Shown here: one piece after another, positions 13,883-39,888 of the stretch | Layout: each line of letters opens with the position of its first letter | Numbering within the stretch: position 1 is the stretch's first letter | Source: Glandiceps talaboti | Lineage: Eukaryota; Hemichordata; Enteropneusta; Spengelidae | Reading direction: 5' to 3' | Length of the DNA stretch: 64,000 nucleotides | NCBI RefSeq assembly: GCF_964340395.1 | Contig: NC_135569.1 | Coordinates: 6,977,540-7,041,539, forward strand | Notes under the pieces: generated by a model | The model's database searches: none | Told to the model about the DNA's origin: nothing | The model's input: the letters and a program-made list of their open reading frames with translations, nothing else | Program-made: the position numbers and the translations under genes

Positions 13883-14461
13883 TAGAATGCATTATTAGTA
13901 TCAGGCTATTTGCTCCTTTTGAAATCGATAGGAACATATTGGGAGTGCCTGGTATTGGTTATGACTTAGGCCATAATACCATTAACTGGCGATCATCTTC
14001 GCAACCGGCTGGTAGTTTTGCTGGTATTGATGGATCCCCCTGTGACCTTTAATACCGTCGACACTACTATTGGTTTGACTTGCATGGTTTACTAGTTAAG
14101 ACAAGCCGTATACTTTGTTAGTATCTTTTATAGCATATTGGATAATAACAGAAAGAATGAAGATTACAAGTACATGGGCTTAAACAAAGCATCCATTGAA
14201 TTTTACATCAGTAATGCTTTTTCGTTCTCTTTGAACTTTTGTTGGACTATAAACAATTTACTGTGTCATCAGAAGGCATTAAATCAAATTGCACAAGTGT
14301 TGTCTTATGGGAATGATTGGTATCGAATGCATGTATATTTATAGCCAACTAAACAAATTGAACTACACATGAAATTTGATTGAAGTAATATTATTTGAGT
14401 GTTTTTGTGAAGACTTGACCAACCGCCAATTCCATCAAAAATCACCGAAATTGCATTTATC

Positions 14462-14462
14462 G

Positions 14463-14493
<31 letters not shown>

Positions 14494-14520
14494 GCGCGCG
14501 CGCTCCCCCCCCCCCCCCAA
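14462..14520. repeat. CA/CG/C compound microsatellite
   Basis: A CA run, a CG run and a poly-C run follow each other. Confidence 0.9.
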
Positions 14521-15430
14521 CACACACGAAAACCAACTACAACTGATTGTAACATTGTTACCACTGGTCTTTAAAGTCTGTAGTATATATTTCAACTTTG
14601 TTAAGTTGCATTTATACTTGAATTCAGCAGAGGATTTTGTGGTAGGAGTGGGGTTCATTTTATTTTTATTTGAATGAATGGACATGTCTTACGAGGTGTC
14701 ATTACGTAGTTTACAAAATGAAAATACGTATGCGACACACTTACTTTTAGTGATGTCGGATACAATTGAATGTAAAGTCCAAGATTAAAGTAACTATGCG
14801 TGCAAGGAGTCACTTTACAGTAGCTGACAGACAGGACTACCGTATAACTAGCGCTATACATCATAAACAAACTCATAATCCCCGCCTTTATTTTCAGTTT
14901 GCACCAAGCTCAATCAGTATCGAGTTAAATATTCGCAAGATGTAGACGTTTAACCTTTCCACCTCTCTGAAATTAGCCGTGATGAAGTGTCTTCAATTAT
15001 GCACACGCGGGAGACGATCAAATAACTATCCAGCAGAAAATACTAAAGAGCATGCCTGGTTAATTCGATCGCCATATAGGTGACTATTTAATCAATGTTA
15101 TTACGTTCCGTAAAATCTAGTTTATCACGGAAATGTGAGAACAAAACTAAGACATTATCTGACAAATGGTGTATTTAAGACATTGTTGTCATACACACGT
15201 AACTGTTAAGTAGTATATGTGTAGTTTGCACTCGCAATAGTCATAAGTAGAACAGTATGTTAGTTGGGGTTTACAACTTGTAATGGTAACAAACTTCAAA
15301 TTGCTTGGGAAACTGCTATAAATCTAATAACTCCTGGAATGTCCACATGTATAGAATTCTTCAATACCATATTGGCATACATTTTCATAATTGAGGTTAC
15401 CCTGCCCTTTGCCAATCTAAAGTTAATTAT

Positions 15431-15510
15431 TGTTCGCCATACTTATTAATGTTAACCTTTGTAAGTCATTTGTTCGCCATACTTATTAATGTTAACATTT
15501 GTAAGTCATT
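15431..15510. repeat. 40-bp tandem duplication
   Basis: Two copies, each starting TGTTCGCCATACTTATTAAT, differing at one base or so, which implies a recent event. Confidence 0.8.
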
Positions 15511-15700
15511 TGTAAATCAATGGGAGGTCTACACACAGTCTATCAGATGTATTAAGTGTCTCTTCTAAATATCATTTTAATCAACAGCTTGACCAAAAAC
15601 ATATGTCTACCCTTCAAATGCAAGTGTGATACCTACGAGCGGTATAAGAACAGAGTATCCGTTGTAAATAGTTGGCGAGTTTGAACATTTTGCCAGACTA

Positions 15701-16038
<338 letters not shown>

Positions 16039-16140
16039 AATTAAAGGATGGTATTATGTGTCTCTCAGTGTGTATACTGTAATTATCCGAGAAGAGCTCT
16101 TTTAGCATAGCATCTCATAGAGGAAAAACATATGGTATTC

Positions 16141-16233
16141 CATTATATTATATTACATTGCATTGCATTGCATTACATTACATTACATTACATTACATTA
16201 CATTACATTACATTACATTACATTACATTACAT
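16141..16233. repeat. CATTA pentanucleotide repeat
   Basis: About 18 units, with CATTG variants at the left end. Confidence 0.9.
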
Positions 16234-17636
16234 CGAAAGTGTTAATTTTCACGTGTTATGTACAGGTGAAGGCACACAATGATCGGTAGCTTAAATAGAA
16301 TATTACTGCCTAGGCGCATCAAATAACGAACACTCGATTTCCTGGTTGACACCATAACTTCCGCTCAACGTGTTTCATGCATTACTATAGACACACGTGA
16401 AAATAAATCGACCTTTTTGTTCTAGTTTGACCCTCTAGCATTAGGTAAAATGCTATTGCAGGCACCGAGAATTGTAAATGTAATACAGTAAACCTAGGTG
16501 CAAGCTTACGAGTTGGCCAAATGACTCCCAAAACAAGCAGTCTGTGATTTAGTGCGACTTGATTGCACCAAATAATCTTTATGAAGGCGTAAAGATTAAA
16601 GTCTAACAGTACTGTGAAAGAATGTGGTTGAAATAAATGAAAGGGCTGAGTAATTTGATAGAAATATTTCAGCCATGACAAACTAATCCATAGGGTAGGA
16701 GAAATTCTGCGATGCATGATTGAGGAATAACCATAAATTAGTTGGCCGCTGAGACATGATAAAAAAGAAAATAAGAAAAATTCCTGTGAACGGTTGTAAT
16801 TGAAAAAACATAGCTTGACTTTATTAAAATACATCCCCTAATAATGTAACATTGCCATAAAAGTGAGAAGGGGAAATGTTGTAATTATTGTAACTTACTC
16901 ATTTTTCTGCTGTGAGTTCACATAATAGTCATCAAGTTCTTAAACATGCAAACTTGTAACTGATATACGTCTGTTTTGAAGATAGGTAGCTTTGGGTCCT
17001 AGGGGTTGAGGTGATACAACAGGACTAGAGAATGGCAATTTATTCATTGGTTAATACTAGAAGAAGATAGTAGAAGAAATACACTACTGTCCATGCATCT
17101 TATAGTTGAAAGTTAGTTTTACTGGTGTATTTCAACGTGGCGTCATAGTGCATTTGCAGACATACTTAAATCGATTAAGATGGCGATTTGAGATACGTAT
17201 GACACGATGACAAACTGCCACATAGAATAGAAACTTAGATTTCTATTTTTTCTACACTGAAGCAGACTAATATCTAACCCAAAACTCCCATTTAACGGTT
17301 CGCGCCTCGAAATGTGTCTTTACAAACATGAACCAGACGGAAGTTGAATGCCTTCCGCCAGGACGTATATAAGCATTTCATAAATTTTAGAGTCTTGTTT
17401 TAAGAGAAGGCGAGTACCGTTTTCTTTTTTAATGTTCCCTCACCAAAGATTAAAAAGTACCACAATGGACATTGTTAACATTTTCGGTGAATGGTCTATC
17501 AGGCAGAGATGTTAGAACCATATTTAGTTTTAGGATGGCAAAATTTGTGTATGAAGAAGCATTTGAATTAAAGAAAGAAGAAGACACACGAATTTGTAAT
17601 ATCTAAGCTTTCTTTTATATTCAATGGCTGGTTAAG

Positions 17637-17755
<119 letters not shown>

Positions 17756-19862
17756 ACGACGTCTTAATCGGAAATATAAATAAGGCAGATATGGTGTCAA
17801 ACCATATTGTAAAAACTGCAACAAATACATTTATTACACCATGTGTTTTTATTTTTAGTTTATTCAATTCTTCCTGTATACATGTACTTCAGTTTATCGC
17901 CAATTATCACTGTTATGACGGTCTGATGTGCCATGTTTTCTAACTCCTAAACATATCCTCTTTTATAGTATTGATCGTTGAAAAACACTCAAAACTCCTA
18001 TGTGTACCACACTAAGATTAACGGCGATGTGCGGCACATCGCAAAACGAATACTTGTCAAAAGTGTCGTAAATTCTGTGTGATTAGTTGGAAAGTAGGAG
18101 TTAATTATTGAGTCACCGTGGCTGTAAACCTCAACTTTGAAACTTTATTGCTCAGAATTTAAATGGCATTTCGAATATGGACACTTTTAAATGTCCCTGA
18201 CTCGCGTTGTTGGCTATACATTTCCCACCTTCCCATGAAATGCCTAAACCAGTAGATTAAATGCTCATTCATATTGTTTGTACTCTAGTAATATAAACTT
18301 TGCCCTCCTACGAATTGATATGTCCCTTTTGATATCTTCAGGAAATAGTTTTCAACAGAAAAAAATACCCATTTTAATAAATGATTGTTTGTATCTGCTA
18401 GTGAATATTGGCATGTCATAAGCTTATGCTGTACGTGATTGCAAAATATCGCTTACTTTAGTAAAGTCTCCTGTTGTAGAATTTAATCAGTTCAGAGGAA
18501 TGGTGTGTTAAAGTGTCTTTTTAATTGAAATTTAACGTGGTATACGAACACAACTTATTGTCGAAGTTGGTGTTTTATAACAGACAGAATTATTGGTCCT
18601 TGGAGATTTACAAATTCACACGGACAAAACCCGTTTTAGATCTTTTCCTTAATCTCATTTGGGAGGAAAGATCATTGCATTTATTTAAAGCAAGGATCGA
18701 ATGTAGTCTAATTTTGATGTTGGGTATCTCATCCATTCACACTTTATTGTTGATAAACAGTGTACAATTAGCAGTATACTGACGTCACTGTTAATAACAT
18801 CAAAGTTGCTATTCAAAATATAAATTATCCATTTTTCCCATCAAAGTAGTGATTTAAAATTCATTATCATTTAAAGTTTCAGTTTTTCATTTAAAGCTTC
18901 AAATACAAAGTCAATATGTGATCATTTTGGGATTAGATATTTGATAAAGTAGCAACACTTATCTAAGAAATGTGAAGCGTTCATAAGTTAGTTCGGGTCA
19001 CATGATAGTCCATACTGCACTATTAAATAATGTCTCTTACATGAAGGGCAACTTTAAACTATATTATATTCCACTGAACTGAAACTACTAGTTATTTTGA
19101 ACTATTTCCATTGTAATCAATCGTAAGATATCTTGAATTTGTACTTTATTTCCTGGTAAACAAAATTCCATTTGTTTAACCTTCTTCTCTTTTTGCAAAT
19201 TCTTCCAATGTATTAGCTATTTATATAATAACGGCACTGTATCTGTAAAAAAAATTCATGTACTTGCAATACAATATAACAAGTACATTACATATAGAAG
19301 AGACAGACACAAAAAATTAAAGTACAACAAGAAACCCGCATTACAAATTATTCCATTATTGTAGATTACTGCAGTATTCAACAATGTGCTGTGCTGTATG
19401 TATTCATTTGTATATAGATATTTGATTGACTGAAATGTGACACATGAGATGCCAAGTATGCGCCTGGTACTTCTCAATTGAACTTGCCAAAGGGATTTAC
19501 TTTTCCGGTTGACAGAACTCTGTAGATGAAACACAAGTATTCAGAATAAGTCCTTCGATGCTTGTAGACTGGAAGAACAAATGTGAACGTGATATGTGAT
19601 AATTTGATAAGTTTGACAAGTATGAATTATACATGGGTATTGATTGAAGAAAGGCCTGATGTCGAGAGTTGTTTTGAATAATGCATATATAGTTGCTACT
19701 ATCGTAACACCATTAACACTGTGATGGTCTGAATGTATACATGATAATAATTATACAGAAAGTCCTTTCATGCCGTTTAAATACTACATGTGTTAACATT
19801 GCAGAACACCTAGGATTTGTGTAGAACAAGTTGCTACAAGATTTGTTCCAACTGGCACATGC

Positions 19863-19977
<115 letters not shown>

Positions 19978-20719
19978 GAAGTATATTATCTTTAATACAC
20001 AACACAATGTTGCTGAAGTCTAATTGTTATAATGCGCACATATATACGATAGATACTTTCTTTACGTAACACGCAAATATACTATACATTGGACTCACCA
20101 GTTTCTGTAGAAGTATCTACGGAAATTTGATTTCACAAAACATATATATCTCAGGTAAAAATTCTTAAAGACTACTTCGGGTTTTTTTTTGTTTATTATT
20201 ATAACTGTCAAGACTACTTGACAGCCTACGTTTATACCAGACAATGATAATGAAGCAATTCCTGATGAAATTGTAATTGGTGGTAAACATGTTTACAGAA
20301 AAGAGCAATATGTTTAGCTCAAACAGTCATGGCGCTGATGCAGTTTTGAAAATAGAAAACGTGTTATCGACTTTGTGACCTTTGATATACTTACTTTGAT
20401 AGTTATCTTACGTCATTACGTCTCCTATACATTTACTCTCCTTGATGGCGTGCACATATGTTGACACACGTAACGAGTCGACGATTTCATGTTTTGGTAA
20501 CCAGATCAATATTTAAAAAACCGTGAAGGACGAATGAAAATTGTATAAACAGTATTGGAAATTTTGGATGACTTGAAATGTTGTCTCGAGCGTATTTATC
20601 TCAGGGTATAGCATTTCGGTAGGGACACCACATCATGACAGAGATGGAGAGCTTTGTTCTTAACAAAAAACAACATTTATACCTGGTTATTTTACCTGCA
20701 TCTAGAACATACATGCATA

Positions 20720-20940
20720 TAAAGTCAATTATTGACATTTTTGTTCTTGTGGACAAATATTTAGTTGATTTAAATTTGTTGTACCTGTTGGCCAACTTTT
20801 TGTTGTTGAAATTTTTGTACTTGTGGGCCAACTTTTGTTGTTTACATTTTTGCTCTTGATGGCCATTTTTGTAAATAGAAATTGCTGTACTTGCGGGCCA
20901 ATATTTATTTGTTGATATTTTTGCACTTGTGTGCATAGAA
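20720..20940. repeat. Degenerate minisatellite, about 40-50 bp x 5
   Basis: Units share a TTTTTGTACTTGTGGGCCAA-like core with spacing of about 40-50 bp. The periodic reading on the - strand (K-N-F-N-N-K-K-L-A) is a by-product. Confidence 0.7.
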
Positions 20941-21920
20941 ATGTCTCAACTATCTGTATTATTGAATGTTGGTTATATCGAAATCCCCCTGTTTGATTTG
21001 ATTTGGTGCTGGGAACGATTAATCTATGTGACAGAATAGGTCAATCACGTGGGCTTCGATGTATCAATACAATAGTAAAAATAACAAGAAGGAAAATCTG
21101 TCTGGTGTTTACAGTAGCACATTATTTGAGCACTTTTTGACTTCTACCGGCAATATTGCGTCCCTCAGGAATGTGGTGCGATGTCTCTGGTGATACCTGC
21201 CGTCACGGTACATTAATCTGGCGCCGTGACTACAATGATGAGACTGTCGACTAAAGCACAGAGTCATTGATAAACCATTACGCCCGTTTACTTTTACTTC
21301 TCCCTATGACGTTTAATTCCATGAAATCACGACATTCCACTCTTGATTCCAAGATCAGGTTGACTTAAGATGTAAGTTGTCCTTCGAGAATGCTTGTCTC
21401 AACTCTTATGTCAGATTTCTTTTTTGCAAAACTCACAGAACACACTCAGCCATACAAACCTGCCACATGCGCCATAAAGTTACTGCAAAGATCATGATTA
21501 ATTTTCTATATTCCTCTGAGTCTGGAAATATCGTTCTGATCATATTCTTTCCTAAAGACCCTACCCATGGAATATTGAAACGCTCATTTCGATAGTGCAA
21601 AGAATATACTACTGTATTTTCGGATCTAAAGATACACTTGTAACGAGTTTATGCTGATAACGAAAATATAACGAAATTTCTTATCGAAAGGAAGTGCGAG
21701 TGTTTTTACCAAACGTGTCAATGTCTTAGTTCTTTTGTATGTCCAAAAAGGCCTCTGTATTTTTGCCATGTTACATCCACAGCATTTAAGATTGACAATG
21801 AAAACAAAACGAATTTTCGTTTCAAAACGAAATGTTAGTGTTGTCGGCATACGTCTTAAATGTCTGGAGTCTTTAATTTGTTCAAACGACGTCTAAATTA
21901 TACCCTTATTCTATTCACAG

Positions 21921-34740
<12,820 letters not shown>

Positions 34741-35089
34741 TACCAGTATTTGCTTCAAGTCGCCATTACTTCATGGTCAGTAGTACGTTCAGTCAATATG
34801 GCAATTTGACGTTATGGTGCGAAGAGTGATGCAGCCACACCTCTCCCATCTCACCCCAGTTGCCATCTTTTTTTGATACTCCCATTGTCATTGCCGTCCA
34901 TGAGACTTACCATGCTTTCCGATCTGTTGTTCCCAACTTTTCCACTCTTTGGATCATTTCCGAAAGGGATATGTTCTAGTGACCAGGCGCTGACAATCAA
35001 AGCCAAATTCTAAGTTACTGATCTGCGTATCAAAAAGATGACGACTTCAAGTTTGATAGCATGGCCGGCCATGGTTCACACTATCTAAA

Positions 35090-35290
35090 CTCTAACATGT
35101 GATACATTCGTCACTATTCTAGAGGTAGCATGTGTGTCGAACCTGTTATTATTTAAGTTGTACCCATGTGACACCATCGTCATCTTTTGAGTTGTACCAC
35201 GTGACACGTACGTCATCATTCCAGTTGTAGCATGTGACTGTCGCCATCATGCCAAGCACCATGTGACATCTTCGTCTGTTGGTTGGTTTT
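35090..35290. repeat. Degenerate tandem repeat, about 38-40 bp
   Basis: Units share GTTGTACC(A)CATGTGACAC and CGTCATC. CATGTG and CACGTG E-box-like hexamers recur. Confidence 0.65.
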
Positions 35291-35904
35291 CTACTGTTGC
35301 GTACAATCTCACGTTCAACTTCACAAACCAAAACATTACCTCGTTGTACTAGGAAACTTAGGTAGTTATTTTCTTTGTTTTTACAGACGATTTTAAGTGA
35401 TGACAAAATGTTATCACGCAACATTTTAGTAATTCTAGCCTACTGAGTAACAATTGTTTTCGTATTTCATGCTGTGGCATGAATATGTAATCAAACTTTT
35501 TGAAGATATTAGCTTTATTACATGTGAACTTTGATCGTAATTTTTAAAAATGATTTTCGTATGGATGTATGAATAATAATACTAGGTTGAAATGAGGAAC
35601 ATGAAACTTCTTCCAATTTAGTTTAGGTACAGTACAGGGGTGACTCTCGATGAGTTTGGAGCATATACAGTCTGTGAATTTATCGGTTAGACTGGATCAT
35701 TTTCTCAAATAGCCTAAGTGGAAAAATTTAACAAAAATAGCCTAAGTGGAAAAGTTTAACAAAAAAGCTATTTTGCAGGAATCTTTTATTTGCATATTTT
35801 CCTGTTATTAAACGCATGTTATCATGCTGACACAGACTTAAGCTGTATTTTTGTGTAGAGTAACAGACTTTATAGCTGCATATGCTGTTAGCCTGTAGTG
35901 GTAT

Positions 35905-36115
35905 CCTGGGGTGGGGGCCGGGGAGTCGAAGGGAGGAGTACTCCCCAAATTTTCAGACGGATGTGCTGCCCAAGTTCGCAACATATGCCCATATTAATAA
36001 AAAAAACAGATTCATCATGTTTAAGGATTTTTTCTCTCAAGACAGTGACCCATTTGGGCGGCACATACCCGTATACCTTTCTTTGGGAGTATTCGCCCCC
36101 ATCCCGGGGATTGGT
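35905..36115. mobile_element. Dispersed inverted-repeat element with GGAGTACTCCC
   Basis: G/C-rich ends face each other: GGGGGCCGGGG and GGAGTACTCCCC at the left, GGGAGTATTCGCCCCC and CCCGGGG at the right. Open frames across it are accidental. Confidence 0.55.
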
Positions 36116-37952
36116 ATTCGCAGTTATGGAATTAAAGTCCGGTGGTCGTCCTATATGCATGTTCGGATGTAGGCGCACAAACGCTATATACATCATGATC
36201 ATTGTGGAAGCTAGCTCGTCCCCATCCTAAGTCCCGACCACCACGTAAAATTTGACTTAGGGATGATGATGCTTGAGCTCACTTGGGGTAGCAGTCTTTG
36301 ATAGATCAGGTAAACATCTGCTCAGAAACAATGTTTCGGCGTCCCAATTTCCTGTCTACATTTTCGTAGCATGGGACCCCCAAGGCGGTACATATGTGAC
36401 ATGTACTGCATTGTAACAGATTGTTGTAATTTACTCTCGAATTTAGATCAGTGAGGGTTGATAGTAATAATGGACGGTCTTAGAGTTTAAAGTATTTTAA
36501 TCAGTGTGCACTTTACGTAGTTGTACATGTGTTTTAAGCTTGTACCTGTATTTGTGTTGTTTCAGTGTATACTTAGTTTTTCAGGCAGCAGCTGTTGACG
36601 CAGCGACGAAACGATGGGGTGCTTTTAAATTCGGTTTTGATGAACTTCGCTGCATAAATGTTTCTAATCACTCAAAAATACAACAGACGTTCTTTATTTC
36701 TGTTATGGTGCTTATTATACCCTAACGCAGTTAGTTTTACACAAATTCATACCAATCAGGTGTAAACCTTTTACATAATGAACTAGATATTTGATCAATA
36801 ACGCTTGAAGATTTGCATAGCAGCATTCGGCTCTCAGGCAGACAAGATATGTAGTCAATTGCCAACAAAAATTGCACTGCACTGTACTGTACTAGGTTTC
36901 ACACGGTTCTGCCTTCAAATCACAAATTTCTGAAGTTTGGTTTCAACTTCAAACATTTACATTTACCCACAGACAAGGAAGAAATTCCTTGACTGTGATT
37001 TACCATAACCTTCCTAATTGAAGGCGCTCATATTTATCAGAAATACAGTATCAATTTTAGAATTAGCATCCAAGCTGATGATAGGCTAGGACTGTGTCGC
37101 CCCCAGGGTGTCGCTTTCATTCATTTCTCTTGTTTTTGTGAATGATTTGGTTCATATTGGAAGAATCATTTAAAAGAAGGGGTCATTTCTTTCACGGAAT
37201 GATTTGAACTTTAACCCCTTCTATACCATATAGAGGTGACCTTTAACCTCTTCAGCACGAGACTCTCGTCACATAGGAATGTTGACACACTTTTAGATTC
37301 AAAAAGCAATACATCTGATATCTTTTAAATCAAAATATTCAAATTTCTTCATTGGTAAATGCTATTTTTGTTCCTTCAACCCAAAATAATTTGAAACGTG
37401 TCATAAAAAACACATTTTATTTTGGCGGGAAAGTTCGTGCCGAAGAGGTTAATTTGCATAGCGCGATATATTAGTATGACCATGATGACACGTTTAAGCT
37501 CTGTGAATATATTAGCTGTCGCAAAGCTGAAGATAGAATACAATAATGTACAAACAAAAGGGTACTGATAATTTAATTCATCAAGACGGCGAACCATACA
37601 AAGGTATTTTTATATCCGTGAGTGACGTCAACATCGTCAGAACGAAGTCTTCCAGTTCATATTTTCTTGGAGGATAACAGTTTATTAGTTCAAAGTAACC
37701 TCTTAATGCATTTTGTTTCGTTTCAAGGAATGAAAAAAAAATTGTAATTTTAACGTAATACGAGATGTGTCTAGTCCTTTTATGGTAATTTTAGTACAGA
37801 AAGTAGAGTAAAGTTGATATGATACTGAATTGAATTATAAAATGGACATAGGTGGCGTCCTATTATTGTATGTTTGAGTTACATGCAGTATATGTGGTGT
37901 GTCCTTTATCGTACAGTTGGCATGAGTACGAGGCGTGAGGAGTCGTGTTAAA

Positions 37953-38215
37953 AACAAACAAACAAACATACATACATACATACATACATACATACATACA
38001 TACATACATACATACACATACACACACACACACATACATACATACATACATATATACATACATACATACATACATACATACATACATACATACATACATA
38101 CATACATACATACATACATACATACATACATACATACATACATACATACATACATACATACATACAAACAAACAAATAAACAAAACAAACAAACAAACAA
38201 ATAAGCAAGCAAACA
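37953..38215. repeat. CATA/CAAA microsatellite
   Basis: About 260 bp of CATA units with CAAA units at both ends and a CACA block inside. Confidence 0.95.
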
Positions 38216-38271
38216 GACATTTTAGATATCATCAGACAGTCATACTATCACATAAAAGAAGTAGGTTATCA

Positions 38272-38386
38272 AGACTGGAAGATACGTCGTGTCATTTCGC
38301 CTCAACGGTCTTAATCTTTATTCTTTCTTCCTTGAAAGAGTTTGGCTGATGCGTGAGGGCGTCATCACGGCGTACCGTACAGATCT
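38272..38386. mobile_element. MITE family F, copy 1
   Basis: Shares AGACTGGAAGATAC...CGTGTCATTTCGCC and GTGAGGGCGTCATCACGG ends with 38902-39001, but with a longer centre. Confidence 0.65.
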
Positions 38387-38901
38387 CAGGATAAGATCTG
38401 ACAGACAACATATAGCTGTATAACTGGAGTGCTATTTTTTTCGATCAGACAGCTAACAATATATCCACTGAAAATTGTTAAAATACCAGTAATTAGACAC
38501 TGTACATGAGGGATCGATTTTATCCATAAATAGTAGTCACAGGTTGAACTCATGATCACATTGGAGTGCTGAGTTTAGGGTGCGGACCCAGATATGTACA
38601 GTTGCACAAATACATTTATCAACACGTGATTCAATACTGTGTAGGTTGTACGATATTACAATTAAGTCGATATATCTTATAAAAAAAAGTTTCCAAAAAA
38701 ATGTTCAAGTTGCAGCTAAAGTGCAACTTTAAAGGTGAAATTCTGACATCATAACTATTTGGATTATAGTATAAAACCCCCAAATATCAGTGACAAGGAT
38801 TACATTCAAGACAACGAATTGATTCAATGCCGGATTTCTGGTACCTTCATTTTGAAATTGGGAAGCTCAGTTATGAAAAACTCTGTCACAAGTTCACATA
38901 C

Positions 38902-39001
38902 TAGACTGTAAGATACTTCGTGACGTTTCGCCCTCACCGACCTACTTTGAGGGGTTGGCCGATGTGTGAGGGCGCCCCGTCACGGCGTACCTTACAGACT
39001 A
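38902..39001. mobile_element. MITE family F, intact 100-bp copy with 10-bp target duplication
   Basis: Ends TAGACTGTAAG and CTTACAGACTA, with extended arms (CGTGACG...CGCCCTCAC against GTGAGGGCGCC...CGTCACGG). Flanked by exact GTTCACATAC at 38892-38901 and 39002-39011. Confidence 0.85.
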
Positions 39002-39735
39002 GTTCACATACCAGGTCAATCTGATTAAAATCTGAAGTAGGATTGCTTTGTTAACGTTCATTTCTCTAGTATATTGTCGTCTGTTTGTTTGTGGTTTTGT
39101 TTGTTTGTTTGTGGTTTTGTTTTTGTTCAGATTTAACACCTCTTCCCAAGGACAAGATCATTAAGCCAGACCTGTTCAAAAATATTTAAATTTTTAGTTA
39201 AAATTGAGACTCGTGCAAAAATCTGTTGCCATAGTTTGCCTTTTCAATAGACCCTCCACCACCAGTGGGGTCTATGTGATTTCACCTTACAATATATGCA
39301 TGGCAACACTTTTTTAAACAACATTTTGCTGTTATCTGTAGTTCTTTCTCTCGCCCCCCCCCCCCCCACTCCTATATCAAGCGACTGGTCCCTTGTTTTA
39401 CATTCAGCGCCTCGTCGTGTACCATAGGGGCGTATAGTATTTCTTGGATTGCGTATTCCTTGTCTAGCTACGTGCTAAATATAACATTGTTTTGACTTGA
39501 ATATAATCATTCCTCAAAAAACACTACGAGTACGACACTAGTATACTGTATGGAAAATGTATATTGATACATTTGTAGTAGCATGATTCGAGTGATATTT
39601 TCCTTCGGAAAACAACAATACAGGCAATAATTTATGCCCTTGTTTCGTGTACTGCTAGTGAGTGCATATCATTTCCATAACGATACTTATACCTGGAGTT
39701 TAATCCCGTCCGCACAGAACACATGAATCCGCCTA

Positions 39736-39742
39736 TGACGTA
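39736..39742 (+). promoter_or_regulatory. CRE-like site upstream of POLD3
   Basis: TGACGTA lies 84 bp before the POLD3 start codon and is a variant of the CREB/ATF core. One short match in AT-rich DNA is weak evidence. No TATA box or Inr was identified. Confidence 0.2.
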
Positions 39743-39825
39743 CTACATATGTAAATTTGAATGACCTCAGTTAATTGGAGGTCAAGGGTTATAGGTTTGA
39801 CATTGACAACCCCGCGTAAAATAAA

Positions 39826-39888
39826 ATGGCGGTGGATGACATGTACCTCGACAATCTTCAGGAGTTTATCCTGGATGAAGACAAAATT
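39826..39888 (+). CDS. POLD3: POLD3 exon 1
   Basis: 21 codons from the start ATG (MAVDDMYLDNLQEFILDEDKI), phase 0 at a GTAAGT donor. Intron 1 (1339 bp) contains nested inverted repeats and dispersed repeat sequence. Confidence 0.93.

Larger units (their letters stand above)
34741..39825. other. Spacer between receptor gene and POLD3
   Basis: No protein-coding exon is recognised. It holds a degenerate tandem repeat (35090-35290), a dispersed inverted-repeat element (35905-36115), a long CATA microsatellite (37953-38215) and two related MITE copies (38272-38386, 38902-39001). A short hairpin near 39246-39275 has TAGACCC and GGGTCTA arms. A C-run lies at about 39354-39367. The receptor 3' UTR must lie at the left end, but I cannot pick a convincing poly(A) signal. 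Confidence 0.6.

Noticed and set aside
35882-36230. Three overlapping frames of 96-110 codons
   Set aside because: They lie on both strands across a dispersed inverted-repeat element.
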